Part shown: piece by piece, positions 9,965 to 20,619 of the stretch
How the letters are laid out: the number at the start of each line of letters is the position of its first letter
Numbering within the stretch: the first letter of the stretch is position 1
Assembly (NCBI RefSeq): GCF_040954645.1
Contig: NC_092811.1
Coordinates: forward strand, 87,597,199-87,661,198
Length of the DNA: 64,000 nucleotides
Source of the DNA: Diabrotica undecimpunctata
Lineage: Eukaryota > Arthropoda > Insecta > Coleoptera > Chrysomelidae
Reading direction: 5' to 3'
Translations under genes and position numbers: made by a program
Notes under the pieces: generated by a model
The model's database searches: none
The model's input: the letters and a program-made list of their open reading frames with translations, nothing else
Told to the model about the DNA's origin: nothing

Positions 9965-11846
9965 AACTAAGCATCCACAGTTAAAGAATAAAGATGAATC
10001 TTATTTTAAACGACATGCCACATTTTGCCAACTGTAATAAAAATGGTTTCGATCATGCCAGGGGAAAAGTATGCCGTTTTACTGAAAACAATTCCACTAT
10101 CAAGAGACACTGATCATCGTCGTATCAATCTACTTGATGATGATATCAAAATAAACTTATAGATCGCGTGAAAGGGATTCCCTATTATGCTATTCAGCTG
10201 GATGAAAGCAATGATGTAGCTTATGTAGCTCAACTTCTGATATTGATCCGATACGACATATGCGAAGATTTGTTATTCTGTCAAGGGTTAGAAGGAAGAA
10301 CAACCGGTGAAGCAATTTTTAATGCAGTTAATACCTTTTTTTAAATCCATGATATAAAGTGGAAATATTGTGTATCTGTGTGTACAGACGGCGCAGCTAC
10401 ATTGACCGGCTCCCGAAGACATAGGTCTTATTCACCGTGAAGCCCTTGCAGCCAAATATTTGCAACCAAATGTAAATAAAGTGTTGGAACAAGTCGTAAC
10501 AAGTTCGCACATTGAACAGTCGCCTTTTCAAAATAATGTGTCGCGAATTGGGATCAGAATACGAAAATCTACTGTTACATACGGAGGTCAGGTGATTATC
10601 GCGAGGAAAAATACTCCAACGTGTATTTGATCTCAAAGATGAAATCAGAATATTTCTACTTGAAGGGGAACCAAAGCTAGCGGAATATTTCTTGACTGAA
10701 AATTGGCTGACAACAGTTGGCTATGTTTCGGACATTTTTGAAAAACTTAATGATTTAAATCAATCGTTACAAGGGAATAGTACCAATGTATTGATTTTTG
10801 CTAACAAAATAAAAGCTTTTTGTAGGAAAATAAGTTTGTGGATAGACGAAATCAGTGCTGAAAACTACGAGATGTTTTTATGTTTGGAGAAATTTTCTGA
10901 AGCAAACAATATAAAGCTCGAAGAAGAAATTAAAACAAAAATTATCATGCATCTTACAAGCCTTAAGCAAGACTTGGTAATACGATTCCCAGAGACGTCA
11001 CACGGCGACCAATGGATAATTAATCCATTCACTTGGGATCTTAACACTGTGAAGATGAACTTAAAAGAAAAGGAGCAGCTGATCGATTTATTTTCCAATG
11101 AAATCCTTCGATCATTTTTCAAAATCACGGATCTATCCAAGTTCTGGATAATGATGGAAAAGGAATATCCACTGTTATACAAAACACCTCTGCTGAAATT
11201 TCTGCCATTCGCATCTAAATAGCTGTGCAAGACAGCTTTCTCCACATTGACTGCTATAAAAACAAAATATCGCATCAGACTTAACGTAGAACCTGATTTG
11301 AGGGTGACTCTTTCTGATAATATATGACCAAGAATTAATATACTGACTGCAAGTGTGCAAGCACAAGGTTCACGTTAGTTTGTAAACTTACGTATATATA
11401 CCTATTTTCTTTTTAATAAAATGTTAAAATAATAGCTTGTATTATTTATTGCCATCATAAATATTATGTAAAATGCATAGTCTGCTCTAATATTTCTTTT
11501 TAAAATAAATAAACTCTTCAACATAATTTACGAAATAAAAACAGCTAAGTACAACATGGAGGATAATTGAAGTTTACCTTAATTTCGCCCTGAACCAACC
11601 TTTGCACTTGTTAATTTAGTGATTTTTTTCTGGGGTCGCTCATAACTCTTTTTTTAATTTTGGGGTCGCAATATCAAAAAGGTTGCGGACCGCTGGTCTA
11701 TAGGACGTTTGGCACAGCGACATTCGGACCAATATAGGACGTTAAAAGGACGTCCTTGGGACCAAAGCGGACGTTCGAGGGATGTCCTTAAAGTCCGTGA
11801 GGGACGTATTATGAACGTCCACTGGACTTAGGTTTGCTATTAGGGA

Positions 11847-12424
11847 TTATAGTGTTACAATAATAAATGTAAATATTTTAAATACTACTGCTTGCTTTTT
11901 CGAAGTAGGAAGTTTGAATTAATAGCTACCACACACAAATAAAGTAAAATTATAGATAGTACTCCTTAAAATCCTAAATCCAACAGAAATGCGTCAAACC
12001 TTACTTACTAAAAATCCCGATAAGGAAACGGATATATGATACCTTGACAAAACTGATAAGAAAGGTTTACCGAAATAAACAAAATTAACAAAGTCACGTA
12101 AAAAACTAAGATAATGGTTGAATATCAATCTTCATATGTCACACCAAATATTTTATATTTTGGGCATAAACCACAGTAATTGTAATTAAAATTACATGTT
12201 TTCTATTTTGACATTTTGATTTTTAATTCGGAAATCATTCTGAAAAAATAAAATTACAAAGGTTGATATAACCTGTCAGATAATATTTTCATTAGTTGGT
12301 GGTAAATAATTTCTTGAAAAAACAGTTGAATACGGTATATATCTATACGATAGATTCTCATAGATATCCGATATTTTTATTCTTATTGTTAGTGGTGCAT
12401 TACAATAATCGCACTAATATAATA
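11847..12424. other. AT-rich DNA, nothing recognised
   Basis: No coding blocks, TIRs or tandem structure seen. Confidence 0.4.
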
Positions 12425-12995
12425 AGGTATCATCATTATCATTAAGCTTTATAATCCATGAGGATTCTAGTTAACGCCATGGCGTTCAAAATCCTGTTCT
12501 TGGGTTAGATGGATTATTCCTCTCTCACTTATGGTTTGCTGTATGTCTTTGCTGCTGTAGTGATTCTTTTCCATTTCTTCCACATTTGCTTCTACATCAT
12601 CCATCCCTCTTCTTCTAGGCCTTCCTCTACACATGGACCATAGTGGTGTCTTATAAATGAGTGTGGGCGTCTCTGTATATGCCCTATCAATTATATGCGA
12701 AGTACGAATATGTATCTGACTGTATTTTCTCCCTTTAATTCTTCTTTAATTTCAGCATTTGATTTTATCCTTCTTTCTCGCTTTCTTGTTATATTCAGGC
12801 TTAGTATCATTCTCATTATTTTTCTTTTAAATTTTAGTAGGCTAACCCTATCTTTCTTATTAATCGTCCTTGTTTCCATCTTATATGTAACGACAGGTCT
12901 TATTAAGATCATATATAGGTTCATCTTTGATCTTTTACTTAGAGTCTTGATTCTCAATAGGTCTATATTCATTCCATATGTTTTTTGCCTATGAG
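12425..12995 (-). pseudogene. LINE RT C-terminal relic
   Basis: Minus strand: NIDLLRIKTLSKRSKMNLYM, ILIRPVVTYKMETRTINKKD, LLKFKRKIMRMIL. Downstream shifted frames correspond to the RR-P-x-RW-style tail. The IRPVVTY-E-R block is the standard region after the RT thumb. Several frameshifts; no tail or TSD could be assigned. Confidence 0.5.
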
Positions 12996-13089
12996 AATTC
13001 TTTTCTCTGTTCTCTTGTTGTCAAGTATGACCTCCTTTCCATGCCTTTAAGTAATTTTTAAGTATTCATTTTTAAGTATATTTTTAAGT

Positions 13090-14490
13090 TTAACCACCAA
13101 CACCAGAGGTGACGACAAACGAAGAAATAAATATTAAGGAGAAAGAGGTAAAGAAAGCATTAAGGAAATTAAAAATTAGAAAATCACCAGGAGAGAACAG
13201 AATACCAAACGAACTACTAAAGTACGGAGGACCTAATCTGACCAAACAACTATCAAAACTAATGCAAAAAAATAATAGAACAAAACAGAATTCCTCAAGA
13301 ATGTATATCAAGCATCCTAATACCTCTCTTCACAAAGGGATACAAATTGGACTCGGAAAATTACAGAGGAATTAATTTATTAAACACAACACTAAAATTA
13401 ACAATCAAAGTAATAACAAATAAACTGAATGAAATTATAACACTAGCAGAAGAACAATAAGGTTTTAGGTTGGAAAGATCATGCACCGACGCTATATTAA
13501 ATAATAAGGCAAGTGCAAGAGAAATCATTAAAATACAACAAACCGGCATATCTATGTTTCGTCGAGCTTAAGAAGGCATTTGACTGGGTCAAATTAAAAA
13601 ACGTTTTCCACTTACTGTACGCAAGAGAGATATCTCTAGGAATAAACAAAACGATGGAAATTATCTACCAAATCAAAACAATAAAAGTAAAAGTAGAACA
13701 AGAACCAACCGACCCTATTAAAGCTGACAATGGGATAAGACAGGGAGATTCCCTGAGTCCTCTAATGTTCAACCTGATTATGAATGAAATAATAAAAAAA
13801 TTAAAAACTAAAAAAGGATATCAAATGGGAAAAAATCAACTTAAAATAATCTGCTCTGCAGATGACGCAATACTACTCTCTCAAAGTGAAGATGATTTAC
13901 AACGTATTCTGCACCAATTTAATATAACAGCCAGAAAATTTAACATGTTAAATTTAACATCCAAAAAGGACAAAATGCATGGATATAACTAAGATCTTTA
14001 CTAAGATGTAAACTGGAGCTGGAAGGTCAGATAATAGAACAAGTGATGGATGGAGTTTAAATATCTAGCTACGGAAAGCTCGAAAGTAAAGTGGAAGATC
14101 AAGTAAATAGAGCAAACAGAGCCACAGGCTGCCTGAATGAAACACTATGGAGAAATAAAAATATCGGGAAAGAAACGAAAGGCAGAATTTACAAAACAGT
14201 CATCAGACCAATAATAACATACGCGGCAGAAACGAGGTTTCTGCCGCGGTTTCTAAATGCAAGGTGGAGAACATCAATGACTGAGTAAGAAATAGAAGAG
14301 TAGAATGAAACGATCATATAAGCCGAATGACAACAAATAGAGTAGTAAAGACGGCAAGAGATGGTTCCCCAATAGGAAGACGATCAGTAGGAAGACCACG
14401 AAAACGATGGAACGACAACTTATATTGTCACATTGGCACATTGAAAAACAGAGTCATGTCTATATAAAAAGAACAAGAAGAAGAAAAACT
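13090..14490 (+). pseudogene. LINE RT copy, fingers to tail (RTE-like)
   Basis: Order on the plus strand: VKKALRKLKIRKSPGENRIP (RT fingers), SENYRGINLLNTTLKL, FVELKKAFDWVKLKNVFHLL (motif A, Asp present), NGIRQGDSLSPLMFNLIMNE (motif B), ICSADDAILLSQSEDDLQ (motif C with Ser for Tyr), LSSYGKLE-like, VEDQVNRANRATGCLNETLW, GRIYKTVIRPIITYAAETR. A short internal deletion joins AAETR to the MTTNRVV region, then VGRPRKRWNDN. It ends in AAGAAGAAGAAAA at ~14469-14488. Multiple stops; non-functional. Confidence 0.75.
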
Positions 14491-14749
14491 TTATGTAGAT
14501 TTTTCTGTAATAGAGTGATGGTATAGCTGCTTTGCAATATAGGCTTTCTATTGTCTTTTTTTTTGTAATTTCCGTATTTCCAGAGCCAAGTAAGAGCCTA
14601 AGAAGGTATCTATTGAATTCTTGAATTCTCATTGACAGGCAACGGTGGGGGAAATCTATTTTGGACATCTACGTATCTCTTTGTATCTCTATTTGTTCGG
14701 CGAAGCGCTTTCCGAAGCGATTATGTTGATTATTTTCCATAATTACTGG

Positions 14750-15150
14750 ATAGTCACATATTGTAACGATCGCTGTCACATATTGTTAGATCAAGTGGAG
14801 TAGCTCTTCAAGTTCTTATATTAAATCTAGTTGGACTTCCAACATTTAAAAGAGAGAAGTTATATACCGATCCAAAGATTTGATTAAATGCGTTTAGGCA
14901 TCCCAAAATGATTCGAGAAGTAGGAATTTGATTCAAAAGATCTTCTAGTGTTTCTGGATATTACTACACCAGGAGGTAGATATATATTGCAAAGGTTTAT
15001 ATTAGTTTTTCCAATAACGGTGACGGCAATGACTTCTAAGTTAGTATTTAGAGGTATCCTTATAGAGTCATATGAATTATTAATTAAAATTGATACACTG
15101 CCACTAGCAATGTTTTGATTTTGTCTTATTTGAGTATAACACAAATAATT
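14750..15150 (-). pseudogene. I-like LINE endonuclease relic
   Basis: Minus strand: CYTQIRQNQNIASGSVSILI, NNSYDSIRIPLNTNLEV, NINLCNIYLPPGVVIS, then after breaks LLNVGSPTRFN and PLDLTICDSD. This is the AP-endonuclease of the same I-like family as 54230-58300 (which reads IRIPLNTNLEAIAVTVIG). The RT part is absent. The region 14491-14749 is unassigned. Confidence 0.65.
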
Positions 15151-15779
15151 TTTTAAGTTTATATTTTAATGTTGTTTAAAATTGGTCTCTTGTACACAGA
15201 TAAAATCTGGATTTTATTTTGAAAGTATGATTTGTAGCATAGATAGATTATTGTAATAGCCATTTATATTTCACTGTATTTATTAACTTTTATAATAAAG
15301 TATTTTATATACTTTAATTTATAAAACTTAAGATCGATGACAACTGTCTATTTCAATTTTGTTTCAATCTTTTATAAAAATCCCCTATAGCTTAATATAA
15401 AAATACATAAAACTCCCTTACCGATAAATGACTGACAAAATAACTTCCTTTGTTTTAATTTGGACTACAGTCAATGAATAATAAAGGAGACTTGGAAGTT
15501 ATATGAACTTCCTTTCTCGCTATTGCGTATTGATCCCACTGAAAGTAACCCCTATTTATGTCAAATTCTAGTTATGTCAAATTTATTATTAACATGTAGA
15601 GTCTATGTGTGTTTACGCTTCGCGTACAAAAGGTTGGATAAATGAATTCTGGAGCATTATTTTTTTTGTAAATTTCAGGTGCAATCCAAAAAAAATCATT
15701 GGGGAGATGCTGAATTTTTTGTAGGTTCTAGTTGAGAGTGGTTGCAGTGGGGAGTAATATAATAATATTTACTCCTAAC
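15151..15779. other. AT-rich DNA, nothing recognised
   Basis: No open frames of interest and no repeats shared with the rest of the window. Confidence 0.4.
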
Positions 15780-16250
15780 ATCAACCTTATTACTCATTTA
15801 TCGATGTCGAGCCTTATCCTTCTTACAGTCACGAGAGAGACATAGGTCTTGCTCAACTTTTTCCATCTGTCCCTGTCTTGTGCGGCTTGTATCCAGTTAT
15901 TGCTAACACTCTTCAGGTCGTCAGTCCATCTAGTTGGTGGGCGTCTTCTGCACCGTATTGCTTCTTGTCTTGGTCTTCAGTTAACAATACGTTTTGTCCA
16001 TCGATTGTCTGATAATCTGGCGACGTGTCCTACCCATTTCCATTTTAGCGACGCGATTTTTTCCATGACGTCTGTTGTTTTTGTTCTACGACGTATTTCT
16101 TCGTTTGGGATTCTGTCTCTCAGAGACACCCAACATCTGGCGCTCCATAGTCCTCTGAGTCACGCAAATCTTATTCAATACCTTTTTTGTGAATCTTAAT
16201 GTTTCCACTCCATAAGTGAGTACAGGTAACACACATTGGTCAAACTGAGG
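15780..16250 (-). pseudogene. LINE C-terminal fragment
   Basis: The minus strand reads VLPVLTYGVETLRFTKKVLN, TQRTMERQMLGVSLRDRIPN, EEIRRRTKTTDVMEKIASLK, WKWVGHVARL then RRPPTRWTDDLKSV and WIQAAQDRDRWKKL. This is a very common insect LINE tail (after the RT thumb). The frame is almost unbroken, so the fragment is younger than most LINE scraps nearby. It begins near 16250 and reads to a stop at ~15785. Confidence 0.75.
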
Positions 16251-16385
16251 TCATAGTGATTATCATATCATAATCACCCATCGGTGGTTTTTCATTAATT
16301 TTAATTTTTTTAATATTTAGTATGATACGATAAAAAATGATTATAATCTTTTAACCACTCGTAACAAAACAAAATAATTTTTTAA

Positions 16386-16474
16386 TTTGTATTTTAAGAG
16401 CGATTTCAGAAGTGGAAATCAAAACGTCAAAATAAATATATTTTCAAATAAAATTGTGGTTACTTTCCATTAAA
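16386..16474 (+). repeat. Degenerate copy of the hammerhead-like repeat
   Basis: Roughly 89 bp align by eye with one arm of the palindrome at 32790-32886, including the stem-loop TTTC-AGAAG-TGGAAA and the AAACGTC block. Here it is a single arm, not a palindrome, and is diverged. Confidence 0.5.
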
Positions 16475-16488
16475 GATATTTAATTTAA

Positions 16489-16779
16489 TGTAGCGTTTTA
16501 CCAATAAAACGAGCGGTTATAATTTATATAAATATTTTTATTTATAAGTTTACAGCACGATAATATGTGATCAACTAACTAACCTAATATCAGCGCAGCT
16601 TATAATATATACAAGTTGTTATGTACCAGAATAATCTTGAGTAGTCCATCTCTATTCTTCCCGTCGAAAGCGCATCGAAGAACGGCGCTATTGATAACGC
16701 CAACGATTAAATATTCTAGGTTTATTCTTCTAAGAATTGTGACACGTACCACGCATCGGAGATGGGTTATTTCGTTACA
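16489..16779 (-). repeat. Gypsy 3' LTR
   Basis: 291 bp, starting TGTAGCG and ending CGTTACA on the plus strand. About 230 bp align with 19912-20140 with scattered substitutions, including shared TTTACAGCACGATAATAT and GTCGAAAGCGCATCGA. Confidence 0.85.
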
Positions 16780-16790
16780 CTGCTCCTCTC
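16780..16790 (-). other. Polypurine tract of Gypsy element
   Basis: On the minus strand GAGAGGAGCAG lies directly between the TAA of the macrodomain frame and the TGTAACG start of the 3' LTR: the correct place and composition for a plus-strand primer. Confidence 0.75.
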
Positions 16791-17340
16791 TTAGATCTGA
16801 GCGTCCCGATCAGCAATTCCATATGTAGGCCCAGGATGGCGTAATCTACAGGACTCTCTAGCTCTGCATAAACCCCTCGAGAAGAAATACCAGTCTAGTG
16901 TCTTTGAAGGACACGATCTCTTCGGATTATTGGAACACACAGTAATTCGTACGCTGGTTTCTCGGACCACTTCAAGCATGCTTCTGACAATCTTCTAATC
17001 CAGATTTTCTAGTGTATGGCCTATCTTGGGTAAGGCCAAATTCTTGATGTCATAATTGCACACAATTCTCTTTAAATTAGTTAGAGCACGCCATATATCC
17101 TCGTAGCTTGCCCTGTCTGTATACGATTTCCTGGTCATCATATACAGCAAAGATCGAGGACCATCTTCTAATCTTAGTACTCTTCCAACTTTAATCTGCT
17201 AGAGAAGATTCCTTTAGTCATCTCAAGATCTTGAGCAACACAGTGGGCTAGAGAGACGTTATGCGGAACACTAAAAAGATACCGCTTAATTTCTGTGGTC
17301 ACACCGAATCTAGCACTCTTTCTCTCTGCGTAATTTGAAT
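16791..17340 (-). pseudogene. TARG1/OARD1-type macrodomain in Gypsy 3' region
   Basis: Minus strand: ARFGVTTEIKRYLFSVPHNV, SLAHCVAQDLEMTKGI, then after one frameshift KVGRVLRLEDG, LLYMMTRKSYTDRASYEDIW, RALTNLKRIV, IKNLALPKIGHTLENLD, a stop, then VRSMLEVVRETSVRITV. Block for block this matches the TARG1/OARD1 (ALC1-like) macrodomain class: SLAHCxxxDxxMxxGIA, GxVxxL, YYLxTKxxxxxPTYExL, LxMPxIGCGLD, VxxMIxEVFxxTxIxITVY. Known family role: binds ADP-ribose and removes it from glutamate. The catalytic Asp motif GCGLD reads GHTLE here, and there is a frameshift plus one stop, so this copy is inactive. About 45 further residues lead to TAA adjoining the PPT. Position after integrase makes it the last coding segment of the element. 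Confidence 0.8.
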
Positions 17341-17344
17341 TCAT

Positions 17345-17830
17345 GTGATTGAGAGTAAAAACTGTGTGGAATGTGTAGTAGAAGGCGACCTAGATCATGT
17401 AATTTTTGGTTACGCCAAATATAATTTGTAATCCACCTTATTATATAATAATATAGTTCATATTACCGGTAAATCTCCGTTCAACGTTGTATCTGCCCTA
17501 TCAACTCAAAATAGATTAATTTGGGATTGCATAATTGATTTTTTGACCAAATGTAATATTTTAGTTTAGTTCAAAAATAAAATTTTGTTTTTACCTTTAT
17601 TTTCTCTCCTTTATATGTTTAATCCTATTTACCGTTGCCTAGTTTTCCTGTGTATGTTATATATTATAATGTCCTGATGGGCCCCTGAACGTGAAGCGAG
17701 TGACCCATGTTAATTGTATGTGTTTATGGAGATACATGTGTATGTATGTATATTTTTTCTCTTCTTTTCATTAATTGTTGTACTGATTTCCCAACTTTAA
17801 ATTTGTCTATTTTAGTCTATTCGATTGCAA
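17345..17830 (+). pseudogene. I-clade LINE 3' end inserted in Gypsy
   Basis: Plus strand: CVECVVEGDLDHVIFGYAKY, then VVSALSTQNRLIWDCIIDFL and a stop. It parallels the C-terminus of the full LINE at 45080-45281 (CKHCGKLGDLDHIFFECPKF...). Its 3' UTR holds GGGCCCCTGAACGTGAAGCG, close to GGACCCCTAGACGAGAAGCG in the full LINE's 3' UTR. The insert separates the Gypsy integrase from the macrodomain. No clean TSD was found. Confidence 0.65.
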
Positions 17831-17839
17831 ATAATTCAG

Positions 17840-18480
17840 AAACTTTTTACTGCGCCTAATGAGATTAAAAGATCATGTAACTGGCTGTATGGCAAACTGC
17901 CGAAGCCATTTAAAAAAAAAACATGTTACAGACAAGGTCTGCAGCCAAACTCTAGGTCGCAAGGCAAACGAACTTCACGACCTAACATCAGGCAGGTTGG
18001 AGTATGGCCTGCAGTTTCATACACGGCCGAGCGTTAGGCACTTAGGAATAAATGAATGTGCTGGTCCCAATCTCTTTGATGTTCTGATACAACTTTGAAC
18101 ATGTGTTTATCCATCTTTCGGTTTATCCTCTCGACCATTAAAGGTTCTATACAGAAGATTATCTTTTAGTACTATGCAGTTTCATTGGCTCCAGGAAGAC
18201 TTGGCTGCTGGACTACATGCACTAATGTCTTGCCAAGAAGGTGTTTTACTTCGACGCATCCAATCCAATACTCTTTGTATACATGGATCATCTGCTTGAG
18301 CGTCTTGTAGCTGTTACGGCTGCCATTGATCAATATTGATGGTGGTTCGTTTCACGGGGCAAAGTGGTTCAAGTTTAAGACAGTGATTACAATTTGCACT
18401 TCATGGCCGCCTTGACTGAGCATCAGCATTTAAATGACTTTTTCCTGCCCGGTGTTCGATCTGTTTCTGCTTTCTGAGTG
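17840..18480 (-). pseudogene. Gypsy RNase H tail and integrase relic
   Basis: Minus strand: IEHRAGKSHLNADAQSRRP (end of RNase H), SANCNHCLKLEPLCPVKR, an H2C2 linker region with EYWIGC...HLLGKTLVHVVQQPSLP, ETAxY...IEPLMVERINRKM, then MFKVVSEHQRDWDQHIHS followed by ARPCMKLQAILQPA and VVKFVCLAT. The last blocks correspond to the integrase core end (VSEHQRDWDxxIPxxxxAYRSxxHETTGYTPA). Many stops. Its start is fused to gag by deletion. Confidence 0.75.
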
Positions 18481-19640
18481 TTGTTTTATATTCTAGCAAT
18501 TTACGGCCAATGTGACCTACGTCCCCACCATCCCAACATCTGGTTTCGCGTCTCTTTGGCATTGTGTTATAAACTAGTTTCCATGCGATTTCCTCCAGAC
18601 GTTTATCGTTTTGTTTGTCGCTCTCTTCAGAGGTTTGTACTCGATAGCTCCGTGAAGTTCGACTAGCTGTTTCGTATTCATGGCAATGGCGAGAGCTTCA
18701 TCTAAAACTTTTGGTGTTGCTAGTCGTAAAGCTTTCTGTAGTTCAGTGTCTCTCAACCCATTGACGAAGGTATCTACAGCAATTTCTTCCAAAATGTTGT
18801 ATGGTACCTCCGGATAAGCTAACCGCTCTATATGAGCAACATCTGTTTCAAATTCTTGCAAATTCTCACTTGCTCGTTGAATTATACTTCTTCTTTGTAC
18901 TTTGTAGACATTTTGTAGATGGACATCTCCGGGTGATATTTTTCTTGGCCCTTAGGAATCAATCTTAGGATATCCGCAGCACCACCTCGTAAAGAAGCAG
19001 TCAAGGAGACCTTTTCTTGTTCTGTTCAATAATTGGCTGTCGAAATAGCTTCAATTGTCTAAAGTATATGGACCAAGAAGACTTTCCATCAAATGGTGGC
19101 AATTTGAATCTAATATGATGTGTCGTTTCATCTCTAAGTGATTCTTCTTTCACTACAGGATCTAAAACTACTGAATTAACTGGTGGTAGCACGTTTGTAT
19201 TGGTTATCATGGTCTCTAATTGTTTTATATTATCTTCTACGTCTTTTATCTTGTCGTTTACATTTCTTTGTATCTTATCGAATGTTCTAGAAACTTCTTC
19301 AAATTCCTCATTATTCTGAACACATACTTTTTTAATTATTTTAGAAGTCCCGTCGAATCTTATATAAACTTTTTCAAATTTCTCATTGTGTTTACTAGCT
19401 GCTTCTTTAATAATTTGAGACGTTTCATCGAATCTTTTGGAAACGTTTTCAAATTTACCATCATTTTTTCTAGAAGTTTCTTCGATCGTTTGAGAAACAT
19501 TTTCAAATTTGTCGTCATGTTTTCTAGAAGTTTCTTTGATCATTTGAGAAAAAATTTTTATTTTCGTTAAAACTGCTTTTTCTGCTGACTGGAACTGGAA
19601 TATCTCTGGGTCATCTACATTATTGTTGGGAACATCTTTT
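18481..19640 (-). pseudogene. Gypsy gag with coiled-coil repeats and zinc knuckle
   Basis: The N-terminal half is a run of degenerate ~22-residue coiled-coil repeats built on ETSRKxDxKFENVS. These are followed by FKLPPFDGKSSWSIYFRQL, the conserved Gypsy gag entry (PxFDGxxxWxxYxxQF). After a frameshift comes ENLQEFETDVAHIERLAYPE, VDTFVNGLRDTELQKALRLA and LDEALAIAMNTKQLVE, the standard gag core. At the end CWDGGDVGHIGR is a CCHC knuckle whose second Cys has become Gly. Directly after it the sequence jumps into the RNase H tail, so about 2 kb of pol is missing. Confidence 0.8.
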
Positions 19641-19898
19641 AGTCATTCTTGAAGGATCTTCTTGGACCCGTTGCAGTCTTCATCGCGTTTTTCTAGTTGT
19701 TCACGCAACTATTTTACCGAAAGTTCTACTAGCAGCACCTTTGGTCAGGCATACACGTACTTTTTAAATGTTCTTTCTTACAAAGATCACTACCGAACTA
19801 CGCTGATGTTTCCGATGAACAATACTTTTCAAAAGAACAAAAGTCTTTTTCAAAAGTCACTGCTAAATTTATTTTTAAATAAATCAATCATCCTCACA

Positions 19899-19909
19899 CC
19901 GTGACACCA
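19899..19909 (-). other. Primer binding site of Gypsy element
   Basis: Minus strand TGGTGTCACGG begins 2 nt inside the 5' LTR and starts with TGG as expected for complementarity to a tRNA 3' CCA. The tRNA was not identified. Confidence 0.55.
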
Positions 19910-19911
19910 AC

Positions 19912-20140
19912 TGTAGCATTTTATCAATAAAACGAGCGATTTTAATTAATATAAATATATTTATTTATAAGTTTACAGCACGATAATATCTTATCAACTT
20001 ACTAACCTAATATCAGCGCAGCTTATATATACAAGTTGTTATGTACTAGAATAATCTGGAGTAGTCCATCTCTATCCTTTTCGTCGAAAGCGCATCGAAA
20101 AACGGCGCTATTAAGAACGCCAACGATAGAATATATTAAT
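19912..20140 (-). repeat. Gypsy 5' LTR, truncated
   Basis: Aligned with 16489-16710. Similarity stops at about 20130-20140, so its outer ~70 bp and the TSD are lost. A short match to the tail of the 226-bp palindromic element (AAAATGCCACAAGAAA) lies immediately outside, at about 20156-20171. Confidence 0.8.
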
Positions 20141-20329
20141 ATAGGTATAGAATGTTAAAATGCCACAAGAAACTAGCTCTAGAACAAATTTAAAATAAAC
20201 CAATTAGCTGGAGTACGACGAGTGTAGAACAAATGGCTTTCAGAAAATAAAATCAAAACCGACCAGAATAGTGGAGAAACTTATAATCGATGGTAATAAT
20301 GGAGAAAATTACTTAGTTTTAATATTTTA

Positions 20330-20560
20330 TTTCTTAACGCAATCCCACAGATCTTACAACCTATATACCAAGACACAAAATTATCTCACACTTGCGTCTA
20401 TAAAATCAGAAACCCTCCATGGTCTAGAACACCTCCTTACATAAACACTTCCCTTAGTAAATTTAATAAGCAACAAACAAATAATATAATTTTTCAACAA
20501 GTTTTTAAGGATATTCTGACTGCATCCCATTATGATTTTAACGATAGTTGTCTGGATGGG
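20330..20560 (+). pseudogene. I-like LINE fragment between RT and RNase H
   Basis: Plus strand: YKIRNPPWSRTPPYINTSLS, KFNKQQTNNIIFQQVFKDIL. The P-W-x-R-P block precedes RNase H in I-clade LINEs. Short and truncated on both sides. Confidence 0.5.
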
Positions 20561-20619
20561 AAGTGGGGGATTAAAAGCAAAATATAAAATCCAGGTGCAG
20601 GTATGTTCACATTGTTCAC

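Larger units (their letters stand above)
8506..11222 (+). pseudogene. hAT transposase (ZBED5/SCAND3-like), split by a LINE
   Basis: Before the LINE: a BED-type zinc finger, CVVCLEVLAN then LKRHLETKHP. After the LINE the frame resumes as TKHPQLKNKDESYFKRHA, so removing the insertion restores continuity. Further on: IPLSRDTDHRRIN, QLDESNDVAYVAQLL (first catalytic Asp region), VCTDGAATLTG (second Asp), HREALAAK. At 10692-11222 there is a long open C-terminal part: ENWLTTVGYVSDIFEKLN, LNQSLQGNST and FSNEILRSFFKITDLSKFW. This order matches domesticated-like ZBED hAT transposases. Several stops and frameshifts lie between 10060 and 10690, so the gene is dead. Confidence 0.85.
8407..11695 (+). mobile_element. 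hAT transposon, complete ends, nested LINE inside
   Basis: Perfect 15-bp terminal inverted repeats CAGCGGTCCGCAACC (8407-8421) and its complement (11681-11695), flanked by the 8-bp TSD GTCTATAG at 8399-8406 and 11696-11703. An 8-bp TSD and CAG-starting ends are diagnostic of hAT. The internal gene is a ZBED-type transposase with many stops. Without the nested LINE the element is about 2.0 kb, short for an autonomous hAT, so the central catalytic region has lost sequence or is heavily broken. Confidence 0.93.
7940..11846 (+). repeat. ACGTCC-rich repeat copy, split by hAT element
   Basis: Left part 7940-8406: AT-rich tandem subunits (about 140 bp, each with ATAATGTTGCATTTTTGT and TAATAATAAATGTAAG), then an ACGTCC-rich core. 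Right part 11696-11846: rest of the core, ending GCTATTAGGG. The copy at 63378-64000 has the same parts in reverse orientation and begins CCCTAATAGC, fixing that end. The hAT at 8407-11695 interrupts the core with an 8-bp TSD. Element class unknown; no coding capacity. Confidence 0.7.
16489..20140 (-). mobile_element. Gypsy LTR retrotransposon, internally deleted, with macrodomain
   Basis: On the minus strand: truncated 5' LTR (19912-20140), PBS, gag with CCHC remnant, a large deletion removing protease, RT and most of RNase H, then the RNase H tail, integrase, a macrodomain frame, PPT and 3' LTR (16489-16779). A plus-strand LINE 3' end is inserted at about 17345-17830. No TSD can be scored because the 5' LTR is truncated. 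LTR ends are TGTAGCG...CGTTACA. Confidence 0.85.

Noticed and set aside
17345..17830. Clean TSD for the LINE inserted in the Gypsy element
   Set aside because: Only a 6-bp AATTCA match near both borders; too short and off-centre to claim.
19220..19570. 116-codon plus-strand Phe/Tyr-rich frame
   Set aside because: Antisense shadow of the coiled-coil gag repeats.
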